DNA of 64,000 bases, taken from Agrococcus lahaulensis DSM 17612. Lineage in GTDB: Bacteria; Actinomycetota; Actinomycetes; Actinomycetales; Microbacteriaceae. The notes under the pieces were generated by a model. It searched no databases and was not told where the DNA came from. It was given only the letters and a program-made list of their open reading frames with translations. Both the position numbers and the translations under genes were made by a program. Positions 50,878-57,921 of this stretch are shown here, piece by piece. Position 1 is the first letter of the stretch; each line of letters begins with the position of its first letter. The stretch is taken from assembly GCF_000425105.1 (NCBI RefSeq), contig NZ_AULD01000005.1, positions 248,001 to 312,000 of the forward strand. Direction: 5' to 3'.

Positions 50878-50943
50878 ATGGACTCCGAGACGCTGTGCGG
50901 CGAGCTGGGCTGCCCGCCCGAGCTCGACCAGGACTGCTGCTGA
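50878..50943 (+). CDS. 21-residue Cys-rich peptide in the ars leader
   Basis: ATG 50878 with the strong site AAGGAGG nine bases upstream; TGA at 50941. 21 residues, acidic, with Cys at 7, 12, 20 and 21 (ends DQDCC). First translated unit after the ArsR operators, followed by an 11-bp hairpin and arsC. It could be a metalloid-binding peptide or a leader whose translation controls the hairpin. No homologue known to me. Confidence 0.65.
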   Translation: MDSETLCGELGCPPELDQDCC

Positions 50944-50954
50944 GCCGACCGACC

Positions 50955-50983
50955 GGCCGCTCCTGCGTGCACCAGGAGCGGCC
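50955..50983 (+). terminator. Hairpin between the Cys-rich peptide and arsC
   Basis: GGCCGCTCCTG (50955-50965) pairs perfectly with CAGGAGCGGCC (50973-50983), loop CGTGCAC. It starts 12 bases after the peptide stop, so a ribosome finishing the peptide could influence it; may act as attenuator or RNA-stability element. Confidence 0.6.
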
Positions 50984-51003
50984 CCTGCTCGAGAATGGAA
51001 CCC

Positions 51004-51414
51004 ATGACCGATCCGAAGCCCACCGTCCTGTTCGTCTGCGTCCACAACGCCGGCCGCTCCCAGATGGCCGCGGGCTACCTGCAGCACCTCGCGGGCGGCC
51101 GCGTCGAGGTGCGCTCCGCCGGTTCCGCGCCGAAGGACGCGATCAACCCGGTCGCCGTCGAGGCGATGCGCGAGGAGGGCATCGACATAGCCGCGAACCG
51201 GCCGAAGGTGCTGACGACGGATGCGGTGCGCGAGTCCGACGTCGTCATCACGATGGGCTGCGGCGACGCGTGCCCGATCTTCCCCGGCAAGCGCTACGAG
51301 GACTGGGAGCTCGACGACCCCGCCGGGCAGGCGCTCGAGGCGGTGCGCCCGATCCGCGACGACATCAAGCGGCGCGTCGAGGCGCTGCTCGCGGAGCTCG
51401 CGCCCTCAGCCTGA
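51004..51414 (+). CDS. arsC: Arsenate reductase, mycothiol/thioredoxin-type
   Basis: 136 residues, low-molecular-weight phosphatase fold. The CX5R loop is CVHNAGRS (Cys12-Arg18); further cysteines at 86 and 90 (MGCGDAC) and the Asp in DDPAGQ complete the site. The ITMGCGDACPIFPGKRYEDWELDDPAGQ block is that of actinobacterial ArsC1-type enzymes that use mycothiol and mycoredoxin. Reduces arsenate to arsenite. No arsenite exporter is seen next to it. An ATG at 50995 would add three residues. Overlaps the convergent DUF72 gene by 9 bases. Confidence 0.92.
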   Translation: MTDPKPTVLFVCVHNAGRSQMAAGYLQHLAGGRVEVRSAGSAPKDAINPVAVEAMREEGIDIAANRPKVLTTDAVRESDVVITMGCGDACPIFPGKRYEDWELDDPAGQALEAVRPIRDDIKRRVEALLAELAPSA

Positions 51415-52281
51415 CTCGGGCCAGCGCTCGACCCGGCTCGCGAGCGCCACGGCGTCGTGCGGCGCATGGCCGTGGATGTCGTTGTCGAAGTAGGCGTACA
51501 CGTCGCGCGGCCGGCCGTCGGGCGTCGCCGCACCGCTCGTCCAGCAGCGGATGCGCTCGGCCCAGTCGTCGAGCTCGTCGGGCGTGTAGCCGCTCGCGTA
51601 GAGCTCGCGCGACCCGTGCAGGCGGATGTAGACGAAGCCGCTCGTCACCTCGCCGAACGCGGGCCAGCGCCCTGCGGTGTCGGCGACCGCGAGCGCCACG
51701 TCGTGCCGTCGCAGCAGCTCGGCCGCCTCAGGGGTCTCGAACGAGCGCGCCCGGGGCTCGAGCACGTGCCGGAGGGGCGCATCCGTCACGTCCTCGAGCC
51801 ACGCGCGGCCGACCATCCGCTCGTCGTGGCGCCGCGCGATCTCGAGCGCCTCGGTCGTCGAGCGCGGCAGGCCGGCGAAGAACGCCTCGAGCACCTCGGC
51901 GTCGAGCTCCTGCCGCTCGGGCAGCTGCCACAGGATCGGGCCGAGCTTCGCGCCGAGCGCGAGCACGCCGGAGGCGAAGAAGTTGGCCATCGCGGTCTCG
52001 GCGCTCCGCAGCCGCAGCATGTGGGTGATGAAGCGCGGCCCCTTGACCGCGAAGACGAAGCCCTCCGGCACCGCGTCGCGCCAGCGCTCGTAGCTCGCCG
52101 GCCGCTGCAGCGAGTAGAACGAGCCGTTGAGCTCGACGCTCGACATGCGCTCGCCCACGTACTCGAGCTCGCGCCGCTGCACGAGGCCCTTCGGGTAGAA
52201 GTCGCCGCGCCAGCTCGCGTAGCGCCAGCCCGAGATGCCGACGCGCGCTCGCCCGGCGGGGGCGCTCGGCGTCGGATCCAT
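51406..52281 (-). CDS. DUF72 family protein
   Basis: 291 residues, TIM-barrel DUF72. Signatures: VGISGWRYASWRGDFYPKGL, RMSSVELNGSFYSLQRPASYERWRDAVPEGFVFAVKGPRFITHMLRL, GPILWQLPE and VYAYFDNDIHGHAPHDAVAL. Biochemical function is unknown across the family. Overlaps the end of arsC by 9 bases. Not obviously linked to arsenic. Confidence 0.92.
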   Translation of the reverse strand: MDPTPSAPAGRARVGISGWRYASWRGDFYPKGLVQRRELEYVGERMSSVELNGSFYSLQRPASYERWRDAVPEGFVFAVKGPRFITHMLRLRSAETAMANFFASGVLALGAKLGPILWQLPERQELDAEVLEAFFAGLPRSTTEALEIARRHDERMVGRAWLEDVTDAPLRHVLEPRARSFETPEAAELLRRHDVALAVADTAGRWPAFGEVTSGFVYIRLHGSRELYASGYTPDELDDWAERIRCWTSGAATPDGRPRDVYAYFDNDIHGHAPHDAVALASRVERWPESG

Positions 52282-52326
52282 GCCGCCACTCTCGCACCCG
52301 CACGTCCGGTCGGTCTGAGCGCCCTC

Positions 52327-52371
52327 TTGACACGGCGGATGCGTCGGCGCACCATGTAAGCAGTTGCTTAC
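52327..52371 (+). promoter_or_regulatory. Promoter/operator of the ArsR-SRPBCC operon
   Basis: TTGACA at 52327-52332 and, 23 bases on, the palindrome GTAAGCA-GT-TGCTTAC (52356-52371), a perfect 7-bp inverted repeat. The palindrome lies where the -10 and start site should be and is a good candidate for autoregulation by the ArsR-type protein encoded next. Confidence 0.68.
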
Positions 52372-52388
52372 GCAGAGGAGGTGGCCGG

Positions 52389-52784
52389 GTGCCGATCGCC
52401 ACTGATCCGCTCAGCCGCATCTTCTTCGCGCTCGCCGACCCGACGCGGCGGGCCATGCTCGAGCGGCTCGCCGCCGGGCCGCAGACCGTCGGCGAGCTCG
52501 CCGCGCCGTTCGCCGTGAGCCGCCCCGCGATCTCGCAGCACCTCGGGGTGCTCGAGGAGGCGGGGCTCATCGAGCGCACGCGGCAGGGCCAGTGGCGCTC
52601 GTGCGCGCTGCGCCCCGAGGGGCTCGACGACGCCGAGGCGTGGGTCGCCGAGCACCGCGCCGCGTGGCAGTCGCGGTTCGACCGCCTCGACGAGGCGCTC
52701 GCCGGGCTCACCGGCGGTGCCGACGGCACCCGCCGCACGACGCGCGGCGGCGCGGCCGACCGCCCCGACGCATCCGAAGCCTGA
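52389..52784 (+). CDS. ArsR-family regulator (SRPBCC-linked type)
   Basis: 131 residues. Winged helix DPLSRIFFALADPTRRAMLERLAAGPQTVGELAAPFAVSRPAISQHLGVLEEAGLIERTRQGQWRSCAL; no Cys at all, so no metal sensing. This subgroup typically precedes an AHSA1/SRPBCC gene and represses its own operon. GTG 52389 with GAGGAGGTGG upstream. The C-terminal tail after residue 110 is disordered. Confidence 0.92.
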   Translation: MPIATDPLSRIFFALADPTRRAMLERLAAGPQTVGELAAPFAVSRPAISQHLGVLEEAGLIERTRQGQWRSCALRPEGLDDAEAWVAEHRAAWQSRFDRLDEALAGLTGGADGTRRTTRGGAADRPDASEA

Positions 52785-52824
52785 GGCGGACGACCGTCCG
52801 CACCCACACCGCAAGGGAGCAGTG

Positions 52825-53295
52825 ATGGACACGAGGAAGCAGTTCACGATCACCCGCGAGTTCGCGGCACCGCGCGAGGCCGTGTGGCGCGCGTGGACCG
52901 ACCCCGCGATCGCCGCGCAGTGGTGGCACCCGCACGAGGTCGTCACGCCGCCCGAGTCGGTGCGCATCGACCTGCGGGTCGGCGGCACGTACGAGTACCT
53001 GATGGTCGCGCCCGACGGGAGCGAGTACCCGACCGGTGGGGAGTACCTCGAGGTCGACGAGCCGTCGCGGCTGCGCTTCTCGTGGGCCGACCCCGGCGAC
53101 ACGGTCGACGAGGCGATGCTCATCACGGTCGACCTCGTCGAGCTCGATGGCGGCCGATGCGAGATGACCTTCCACCTGCAGGGCGTCGACGAGGACCGCG
53201 TGAGCTCGGAGAGCGTCTCGCAGGGCTGGGCCGAGGCCTTCGAGGAGCTCGACGACGCGCTCGCGAGCGCCGCGGGGTCAGCGGTGCCGCGATGA
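52825..53295 (+). CDS. SRPBCC (AHSA1-like) domain protein
   Basis: 156 residues, helix-grip fold. Signatures: TITREFAAPREAVWRAWTDPAIAAQWWHPHEVVTPPESVRIDLRVGGTYEYLMVAPDG and LRFSWADP ... MTFHLQGVDED, ending SQGWAEAFEELDDAL. Such proteins bind hydrophobic ligands; the ligand is unknown. AAGGGAG precedes ATG 52825. Second gene of the ArsR operon; its stop overlaps the next start (ATGA). Confidence 0.9.
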   Translation: MDTRKQFTITREFAAPREAVWRAWTDPAIAAQWWHPHEVVTPPESVRIDLRVGGTYEYLMVAPDGSEYPTGGEYLEVDEPSRLRFSWADPGDTVDEAMLITVDLVELDGGRCEMTFHLQGVDEDRVSSESVSQGWAEAFEELDDALASAAGSAVPR

Positions 53296-54116
53296 CGCTC
53301 GAGCCCATCGCCGAGGGCGTGCTCGTGCACGAGAGCGCGTGCATCCAGAGCCGGTCGACCGTCGTGCTCGGCGCAACCGGCGCGCTCGTCGTCGACCCCG
53401 GCATCACGCGCGCCGAGCTCGCCGCGATCGCGGCCGCGCTGCGCGAGCTCGAGCAGCCCGCGGTCGCCGCGTTCGCGACCCATCCCGATTGGGACCACAC
53501 GCTCTGGCACGCCGAGCTCGGCGATGCGCCGCGCTACGGCACGGCGGCGTGCGTGGCGGCGATGGCCCAGCTGCGCGGGGGACCCGACTGGCAGGAGGAG
53601 CTCGCGCCGTGGCTGCCGCCGGAGTTCGCGGGCGACATCCCGATGGAGCTGCTCGGCCTCATCACCGCGGTGCCGGATGCGTCGACGCACGTCCCGTGGG
53701 ACGGGCCGGCAGTGCGGATCCTCGAGCACCGCGCGCACGCTGCGGGCCACGCGGCGCTCTTCGTCGAGGAGCGCGGTGTGCTCGTCGCCGGCGACATGGT
53801 CTCCGACGTGCTCGTGCCGTTCGTCGACCTCGGCGGGCCGGACCCGATCGAGGACTACCTCGCGGGCCTCGACGTGCTCGAGGGCGTCGCGGATGCGGTC
53901 GACGTCATCGTGCCTGGCCACGGCTCGACCGGCGACCAGGCGGAGCTCCGCGCCCGCATCGCGCTCGACCGCGCATACGTGACGGCGCTGCGCGACGGGC
54001 GCGAGCCCGACGACCCGCGCATCGGCCCGTCGGCGCCGCTCGAATGGATGACGGATGTCCACCGCGCGCAGACCGACGCCCTCGCGGCGCTCCGCGCCTC
54101 ACCGCTCGTCGAGTAG
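53292..54116 (+). CDS. MBL-fold metallo-hydrolase
   Basis: 274 residues. Metal motif HPDWDH (64-69), later HAAGHAALFVEERGVLVAGDMVSDVLVP and IVPGHGSTGD supply the remaining ligands. Hydrolase of unknown substrate, perhaps acting on the ligand of the SRPBCC protein; inference from coupling. The last codons (SPLVE) and TAG stop come from a palindromic repeat, the same event as at the gene ending at 4289. Confidence 0.88.
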   Translation: MTLEPIAEGVLVHESACIQSRSTVVLGATGALVVDPGITRAELAAIAAALRELEQPAVAAFATHPDWDHTLWHAELGDAPRYGTAACVAAMAQLRGGPDWQEELAPWLPPEFAGDIPMELLGLITAVPDASTHVPWDGPAVRILEHRAHAAGHAALFVEERGVLVAGDMVSDVLVPFVDLGGPDPIEDYLAGLDVLEGVADAVDVIVPGHGSTGDQAELRARIALDRAYVTALRDGREPDDPRIGPSAPLEWMTDVHRAQTDALAALRASPLVE

Positions 54117-54285
54117 CGCGCGCAACGCCCTCCCACCCGCTCGTCGAGTAGCGCGCGCAGCGCGCTCCCACCCGCTCGTCGAGTAGCGCGCGGAGCGCGC
54201 GTATCGAGACGGAGCAGATCGGTCTCGATACGCCGCCTTCGGCGGCCACTCGACCAGCGGTGGGGTGCGCAGCTCGACCAGCGGG
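54103..54285. repeat. REP-like palindromic repeat cluster (5 copies)
   Basis: Three direct copies of CGCTCGTCGAGTAGCGCGCG begin at 54103, 54138 and 54173 (35-base period); the third continues to CGTATCGAGAC. An inverted full copy follows (about 54221-54260, GGTCTCGATACG ... CACTCGACCAGCGG) and an inverted end fragment (about 54268-54285). They fill most of the 276-bp gap between the MBL gene and the ABC exporter and supply the MBL stop codon. Confidence 0.88.
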
Positions 54286-54380
54286 AGGAGAAGGACGGGG
54301 GACACCGCACAGCCCGCTCCCCCGCTCGGCGGAGCACGAAGTCCAGCCGTCGGGGGGAGGTGCGGCGCCGAGCGGCTTCT

Positions 54381-54386
54381 TAGATT
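54381..54386 (+). promoter_or_regulatory. -10 box of the ABC exporter operon
   Basis: TAGATT exactly six bases before ATG 54393, with no ribosome-binding site between. One of the clearest leaderless starts in the window. Confidence 0.6.
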
Positions 54387-54392
54387 CGAAGC

Positions 54393-55274
54393 ATGCTCTC
54401 CATCCGCTCCATCTCCCGCTCGTTCAAGGGGCACCAGGCGCTCAAGGACGTCACCTTCGACGTGCGCGACGGCCTGATGACCGGCTTCGTCGGCGCCAAC
54501 GGCGCCGGCAAGACGACCGCCATGCGCATCATCCTCGGCGTGCTCTCGCCCGACGCCGGCGAGGTGCTCGTCGACGGCCGCCCCGTCACCGCCGACGACC
54601 GCGCCCAGTTCGGCTACATGCCCGAGGAGCGCGGCCTGTACCCCAAGATGAAGGTGCACGAGCAGCTCGTCTACCTCGGTCGCCTCCACGGGGTCTCCTC
54701 GGCCCGCGCCGCCGCTCGTGCCGACGAGCTGCTCGAGCAGCTCGGCCTCACCGAGCGCCGCGACGACAAGCTCGAGTCGCTCAGCCTCGGCAACCAGCAG
54801 CGGGCGCAGATCGCCGCCGCGCTCGTGCACGAGCCCACGGCGCTCGTGCTCGACGAGCCCTTCTCCGGGCTCGACCCCATGGCGGTCGAGACGACGCTCG
54901 GCGTGCTGCGCGACGTCGCCCGCACCGGCGCCCCCGTGCTCTTCTCGAGCCACCAGCTCGACCTCGTCGAGCGCCTGTGCGACTCGCTCGTCATCCTCGC
55001 GCACGGCCAGGTGCGCGCCGCCGGCACGCGCGAGCAGATCCGCGCGGCCCACACGCGCCCCGAGTGGCTGCTCGAGACCGACGACGCCGGCTTCGTGCGC
55101 GGCATCCCCGGCATCGAGGTCATCGACTTCGACGGCGGGCACGTGCGCTTCGCCGCCGACTCCGACGCGCACGCCGACCGCGTGCTCCGCGAGGCGCTCG
55201 AGCGCGGCACCGTCCGCAGCTTCGCCCCCTCCATCCGCCCGCTGACCGAGATCTTCCAGGAGGTCGTCCGATGA
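54393..55274 (+). CDS. ABC transporter ATP-binding protein (ABC-2 exporter)
   Basis: 293 residues. Walker A GANGAGKTT, signature LSLGNQQRAQIAAAL, Walker B ALVLDEPFSGLDP, and a C-terminal DUF4162 segment (about 215-293). Partner of the NatB-like permease that follows with a 4-base overlap. Such pairs export Na+, lipids or drugs; substrate unknown. Confidence 0.93.
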   Translation: MLSIRSISRSFKGHQALKDVTFDVRDGLMTGFVGANGAGKTTAMRIILGVLSPDAGEVLVDGRPVTADDRAQFGYMPEERGLYPKMKVHEQLVYLGRLHGVSSARAAARADELLEQLGLTERRDDKLESLSLGNQQRAQIAAALVHEPTALVLDEPFSGLDPMAVETTLGVLRDVARTGAPVLFSSHQLDLVERLCDSLVILAHGQVRAAGTREQIRAAHTRPEWLLETDDAGFVRGIPGIEVIDFDGGHVRFAADSDAHADRVLREALERGTVRSFAPSIRPLTEIFQEVVR

Positions 55275-56419
55275 CCACCACCGCCCCGAGCCGACCGGGC
55301 CCCTCGGGCCGCGCCGACGCATCCGTCGCCAACGACCGCGGGCGCACGCGCTTCGCGCAGGCGGCGGGCATCGTCGCCCAGCGCGAGATCATGATGCAGC
55401 TGCGCTCGAAGGCCTTCATCATCTCGACGCTCATCACGCTCGCGCTCGTGTTCGGCGCGGTGCTCTTCTCGTCGTTCGGCCCGGCGCTGTTCGACGAGGA
55501 CACCGAGGTCGCCACCACGTCCGAGATCGCGCCGACGCTCGAGGCCATCGACGGCCTCGCGGTCGTGCCGACGGACGACGCGGATGCGGTGCGCGACGCC
55601 GTGCGCGACGGCTCGGTCGACGCGGGCGTCATCGCGGGCGACGGCCCGTCGGGCCTCACCGTCGTGGGCGACCGCGAGGCCGACAGCGGCCTCATCCAGC
55701 TGCTGAGCGTCACGCCCGACGTCGAGCTGCTCGACCCGAACGCGCCCGACCCGTTGCTCACGTACTTCATCGGCCTCGCGTTCGGCCTCGTGTTCTTCAT
55801 GTCGGCGATGACGTTCGGCCAGACGATCGCGCAGTCGGTCGTCGAGGAGAAGCAGTCGCGCATCGTCGAGATCATGCTCGCGACCGTGCCGGCTCGCGCG
55901 ATCCTCGCAGGCAAGGTGATCGGCAACTCGGTGCTCGCGTTCGGGCAGATCGCGCTCATCGCGGCCGTCACGCTCATCGGCGGCGCGCTCACCGGCTCGC
56001 AGCTGCTGCTCGACGGCCTCGGCATGCCGATCGTCTGGTTCGTGGTGCTCTTCACCGTCGGCTTCATCATGCTCGCGGCGCTCTACGCGGCGGCGGCGGC
56101 GCTCGTCTCGCGCGCCGAGGACCTCGGCTCGGCCACGAGCCCGCTCATCTTCCTCGTGATGATCCCGTACTTCCTCGTGATCGTCTTCAACAACAACCCG
56201 CTCGCGCTGCAGATCATGTCGTACGTGCCGTTCTCGGCGCCGGTGGCCGTGCCGATGCGCGTCTACCTGCAGACGACCGAGTGGTGGGAGCCCTACCTCT
56301 CGCTCGGCGTGCTCGTGCTCTTCACGGTGCTCGTGATCGGGGTCGCCGCGCGCATCTACGAGCGGTCGCTGCTGAAGACCGGCTCGATGGTGAAGTGGCG
56401 GGACGCCCTCAAGGCGTAG
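55271..56419 (+). CDS. ABC-2 type permease, NatB-like
   Basis: 382 residues. A cytoplasmic N-terminus, one helix (about 48-68), a large extracellular domain (about 70-175), then five to six helices with FGQTIAQSVVEEKQSRIVEIMLATVPARAILAGKVIGNSVLAFGQ, the ABC-2/NatB core signature. Forms the exporter with the preceding ATPase. ATG overlaps the upstream stop. Confidence 0.93.
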   Translation: MTTTAPSRPGPSGRADASVANDRGRTRFAQAAGIVAQREIMMQLRSKAFIISTLITLALVFGAVLFSSFGPALFDEDTEVATTSEIAPTLEAIDGLAVVPTDDADAVRDAVRDGSVDAGVIAGDGPSGLTVVGDREADSGLIQLLSVTPDVELLDPNAPDPLLTYFIGLAFGLVFFMSAMTFGQTIAQSVVEEKQSRIVEIMLATVPARAILAGKVIGNSVLAFGQIALIAAVTLIGGALTGSQLLLDGLGMPIVWFVVLFTVGFIMLAALYAAAAALVSRAEDLGSATSPLIFLVMIPYFLVIVFNNNPLALQIMSYVPFSAPVAVPMRVYLQTTEWWEPYLSLGVLVLFTVLVIGVAARIYERSLLKTGSMVKWRDALKA

Positions 56420-56439
56420 GCCTCCCCACGCACGACAGC

Positions 56440-56473
56440 GCAAGCCCGCACGCGACCCCGCGTGCGGGCTTGC
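56440..56473. terminator. Strong terminator after the ABC exporter
   Basis: GCAAGCCCGCACGCG (56440-56454) pairs perfectly over 15 bp with CGCGTGCGGGCTTGC (56459-56473), four-base loop. Starts 20 bases after the permease stop and precedes the erm leader by about 30 bases. Confidence 0.85.
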
Positions 56474-56494
56474 GTCGTGCCCGGGACAGGTGTT

Positions 56495-56500
56495 TAGAGT
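56495..56500 (+). promoter_or_regulatory. -10 box of the erm leader
   Basis: TAGAGT six bases before ATG 56507 of the leader peptide, implying that the transcript begins at or near that ATG. Confidence 0.55.
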
Positions 56501-56506
56501 GGCCAC

Positions 56507-56545
56507 ATGGGCATGATCTCCAGCATCCGGATGCGCCGCCGCTGA
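56507..56545 (+). CDS. Leader peptide of the erm gene
   Basis: 12 residues, MGMISSIRMRRR, stop at 56543-56545. Arg8-Met9-Arg10-Arg11-Arg12 contains the Arg-X-Arg arrest motif by which macrolides or ketolides stall ribosomes on ErmD/ErmB-type leaders. Leaderless start behind TAGAGT. Overlaps the first alternative hairpin that controls the methyltransferase gene 105 bases downstream. Confidence 0.72.
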   Translation: MGMISSIRMRRR

Positions 56546-56647
56546 CGGCGAGCTGCTCCGGATCCCGCTGAACACTCGCAGCTCGCCGCTCTCCGACCGC
56601 CGGTGCGGCTCGTTCAGGCTGCCCGGCTCCCGCAGAGTGGAGCACTC
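56525..56647 (+). promoter_or_regulatory. Attenuation hairpins of the erm gene
   Basis: Helix A: ATCCGG (56525-56530, inside the leader codons) with CCGGAT (56558-56563). Helix B: CGGCGAGCTG (56546-56555) with CAGCTCGCCG (56579-56588), perfect 10 bp. A and B interlock and exclude each other. A third small hairpin (GAGTG 56635-56639 with CACTC 56643-56647) covers the ribosome-binding site GTGGAG of erm. A ribosome stalled on the Arg codons would block helix B. Confidence 0.6.
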
Positions 56648-56650
56648 CCC

Positions 56651-57463
56651 ATGTCCCGACGGACACCGTCGCGCGCGACCTCGCGCGCACCCCTGCACGT
56701 CCCCGGCCGGCACGAGCTCGGCCAGAGCTTCCTCGTCGACCGCCGCGCGGTGGCCGACGTCGTCGACCGGGTCGCGGCGACGCGCGGCCCGATCCTCGAG
56801 ATCGGCGCGGGCGATGGCGCGCTGACGCTGCCGCTCGCGCGCCTCGGTCGCCCCATCCGCGCGCTCGAGCTCGACGCGCGCCGCGCCGCCCGGCTCGACG
56901 CCCGCACGCCCGGCCACGTGCGCGTCGAGCACGCCGACGCCCTCGCGCACCGCTTCGACGCGCATCCGCACGTCGTCGTCTCGAACCTGCCGTTCCACAT
57001 CACGACCGCGCTGCTGCGGCGGCTGCTCGCGGCGCCGGGGTGGACGGATGCGGTGCTCATCGCGCAGTGGGAGGTCGCCCGGCGCCGTGCTGGCGTGGGC
57101 GGCGCGACGCAGCTCACCGCCCAGGCGGCCCCGTGGTTCGAGTTCTCGCTCGGCCGGCGCATCCCGCGCTCGGCGTTCCGGCCGATGCCGCAGGTCGACG
57201 CCGGGCTCTTCGCGGTGCAGCGCCGTGCCGAACCCCTCGTCCACCCCGCCGATCGCCGGCAGTACGCCGCGATGGTCGCGCGCGTCTTCGCGAGCCCCGG
57301 GGCCGGTCTCGCCGCGAACCTCCCCGCGGCGGGCGTCCTGCCGCGCGCGGCCGCGAAGCGCTGGCTGCGGGAGCGTTCCCGCGCCGGCGCCCTGCCTCGA
57401 GATCTCAAGCCGGAGGACTGGGCCGAGCTGTGGCTCGCCCACCGCCGGATCCTCGAACCGTGA
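56651..57463 (+). CDS. erm: 23S rRNA adenine-N6 methyltransferase, Erm family
   Basis: 270 residues. Erm N-terminus VPGRHELGQSFLVD (18-31), SAM motif I EIGAGDGALT (50-59) and catalytic motif IV NLPFHIT (112-118). Methylates A2058 of 23S rRNA and gives macrolide-lincosamide-streptogramin B resistance. ATG 56651 has GTGGAG upstream, which lies in a hairpin; GTG 56603 would add 16 residues in place of the controlled start. The basic C-terminal half resembles actinobacterial Erm(X/E)-type enzymes. Inducible through the leader peptide upstream. Confidence 0.92.
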   Translation: MSRRTPSRATSRAPLHVPGRHELGQSFLVDRRAVADVVDRVAATRGPILEIGAGDGALTLPLARLGRPIRALELDARRAARLDARTPGHVRVEHADALAHRFDAHPHVVVSNLPFHITTALLRRLLAAPGWTDAVLIAQWEVARRRAGVGGATQLTAQAAPWFEFSLGRRIPRSAFRPMPQVDAGLFAVQRRAEPLVHPADRRQYAAMVARVFASPGAGLAANLPAAGVLPRAAAKRWLRERSRAGALPRDLKPEDWAELWLAHRRILEP

Positions 57464-57470
57464 CTCGTGC

Positions 57471-57514
57471 TTGACAGCCCGCCGGTTCGGTGGTTCATTG
57501 GTCGAGTAATGAAC
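57471..57514 (+). promoter_or_regulatory. Promoter with GntR/YtrA-type operator
   Basis: TTGACA (57471-57476) followed by the inverted repeat GTTCATT (57493-57499) / AATGAAC (57508-57514), perfect over 7 bp with an 8-base centre. The repeat lies at the -10/start region of the regulator-ABC operon and is a good candidate for autorepression. Confidence 0.72.
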
Positions 57515-57561
57515 CCATGGAGTGCGATGCGCAGCGCTCTCCCGACCACTAGGAGGCAGGC

Positions 57562-57921
57562 GTGCTCGATGACAGCAAGCCGCTCTTCGTCGCGGTAGCG
57601 GAGCAGATTGAGGACGGCATCCTCGACGGCAGCTACCCGGAGGACGCGGCGGTGCCCTCGACCAACGAGCTCGCCGCCTTCCTCCGCATCAACCCCGCGA
57701 CCGCCGGCAAGGGCCTCGGCCTCCTCGTCGACGCGGGTGTGCTCATCAAGAGGAGAGGGATCGGCATGTTCGTCGCCCCCGGCGCCCGAGCGGCGCTCCG
57801 CGAGCGCCGGAAGCTCGCATTCGAAGACCAGTTCATCGCACCCCTGCTTCGCGAGGCAGCAGCCCTGGGCATCGGCCCGGAGGAGCTCGCGAACATGATC
57901 ACGAAGGAAGTCGCACGATGA
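57562..57921 (+). CDS. YtrA-family GntR regulator
   Basis: 119 residues. GntR winged helix (KPLFVAVAEQIEDGILDGSYPEDAAVPSTNELAAFLRINPATAGKGLGLLVDAGVLIKRRGIGMFVAPGA) and a short helical dimerisation tail, the YtrA pattern. Such repressors are released by cell-wall-active or ribosome antibiotics and control ABC transporters. GTG 57562 with AGGAGG upstream; stop overlaps the ATPase start. Lies right after erm. Confidence 0.92.
   Translation: MLDDSKPLFVAVAEQIEDGILDGSYPEDAAVPSTNELAAFLRINPATAGKGLGLLVDAGVLIKRRGIGMFVAPGARAALRERRKLAFEDQFIAPLLREAAALGIGPEELANMITKEVAR

Noticed and set aside
54103-54285. Direct repeats with 35-base period resembling a small CRISPR array
   Set aside because: The repeats are palindromic units of the REP family present singly elsewhere, intervening sequences are near-identical rather than unique, and no cas genes occur.
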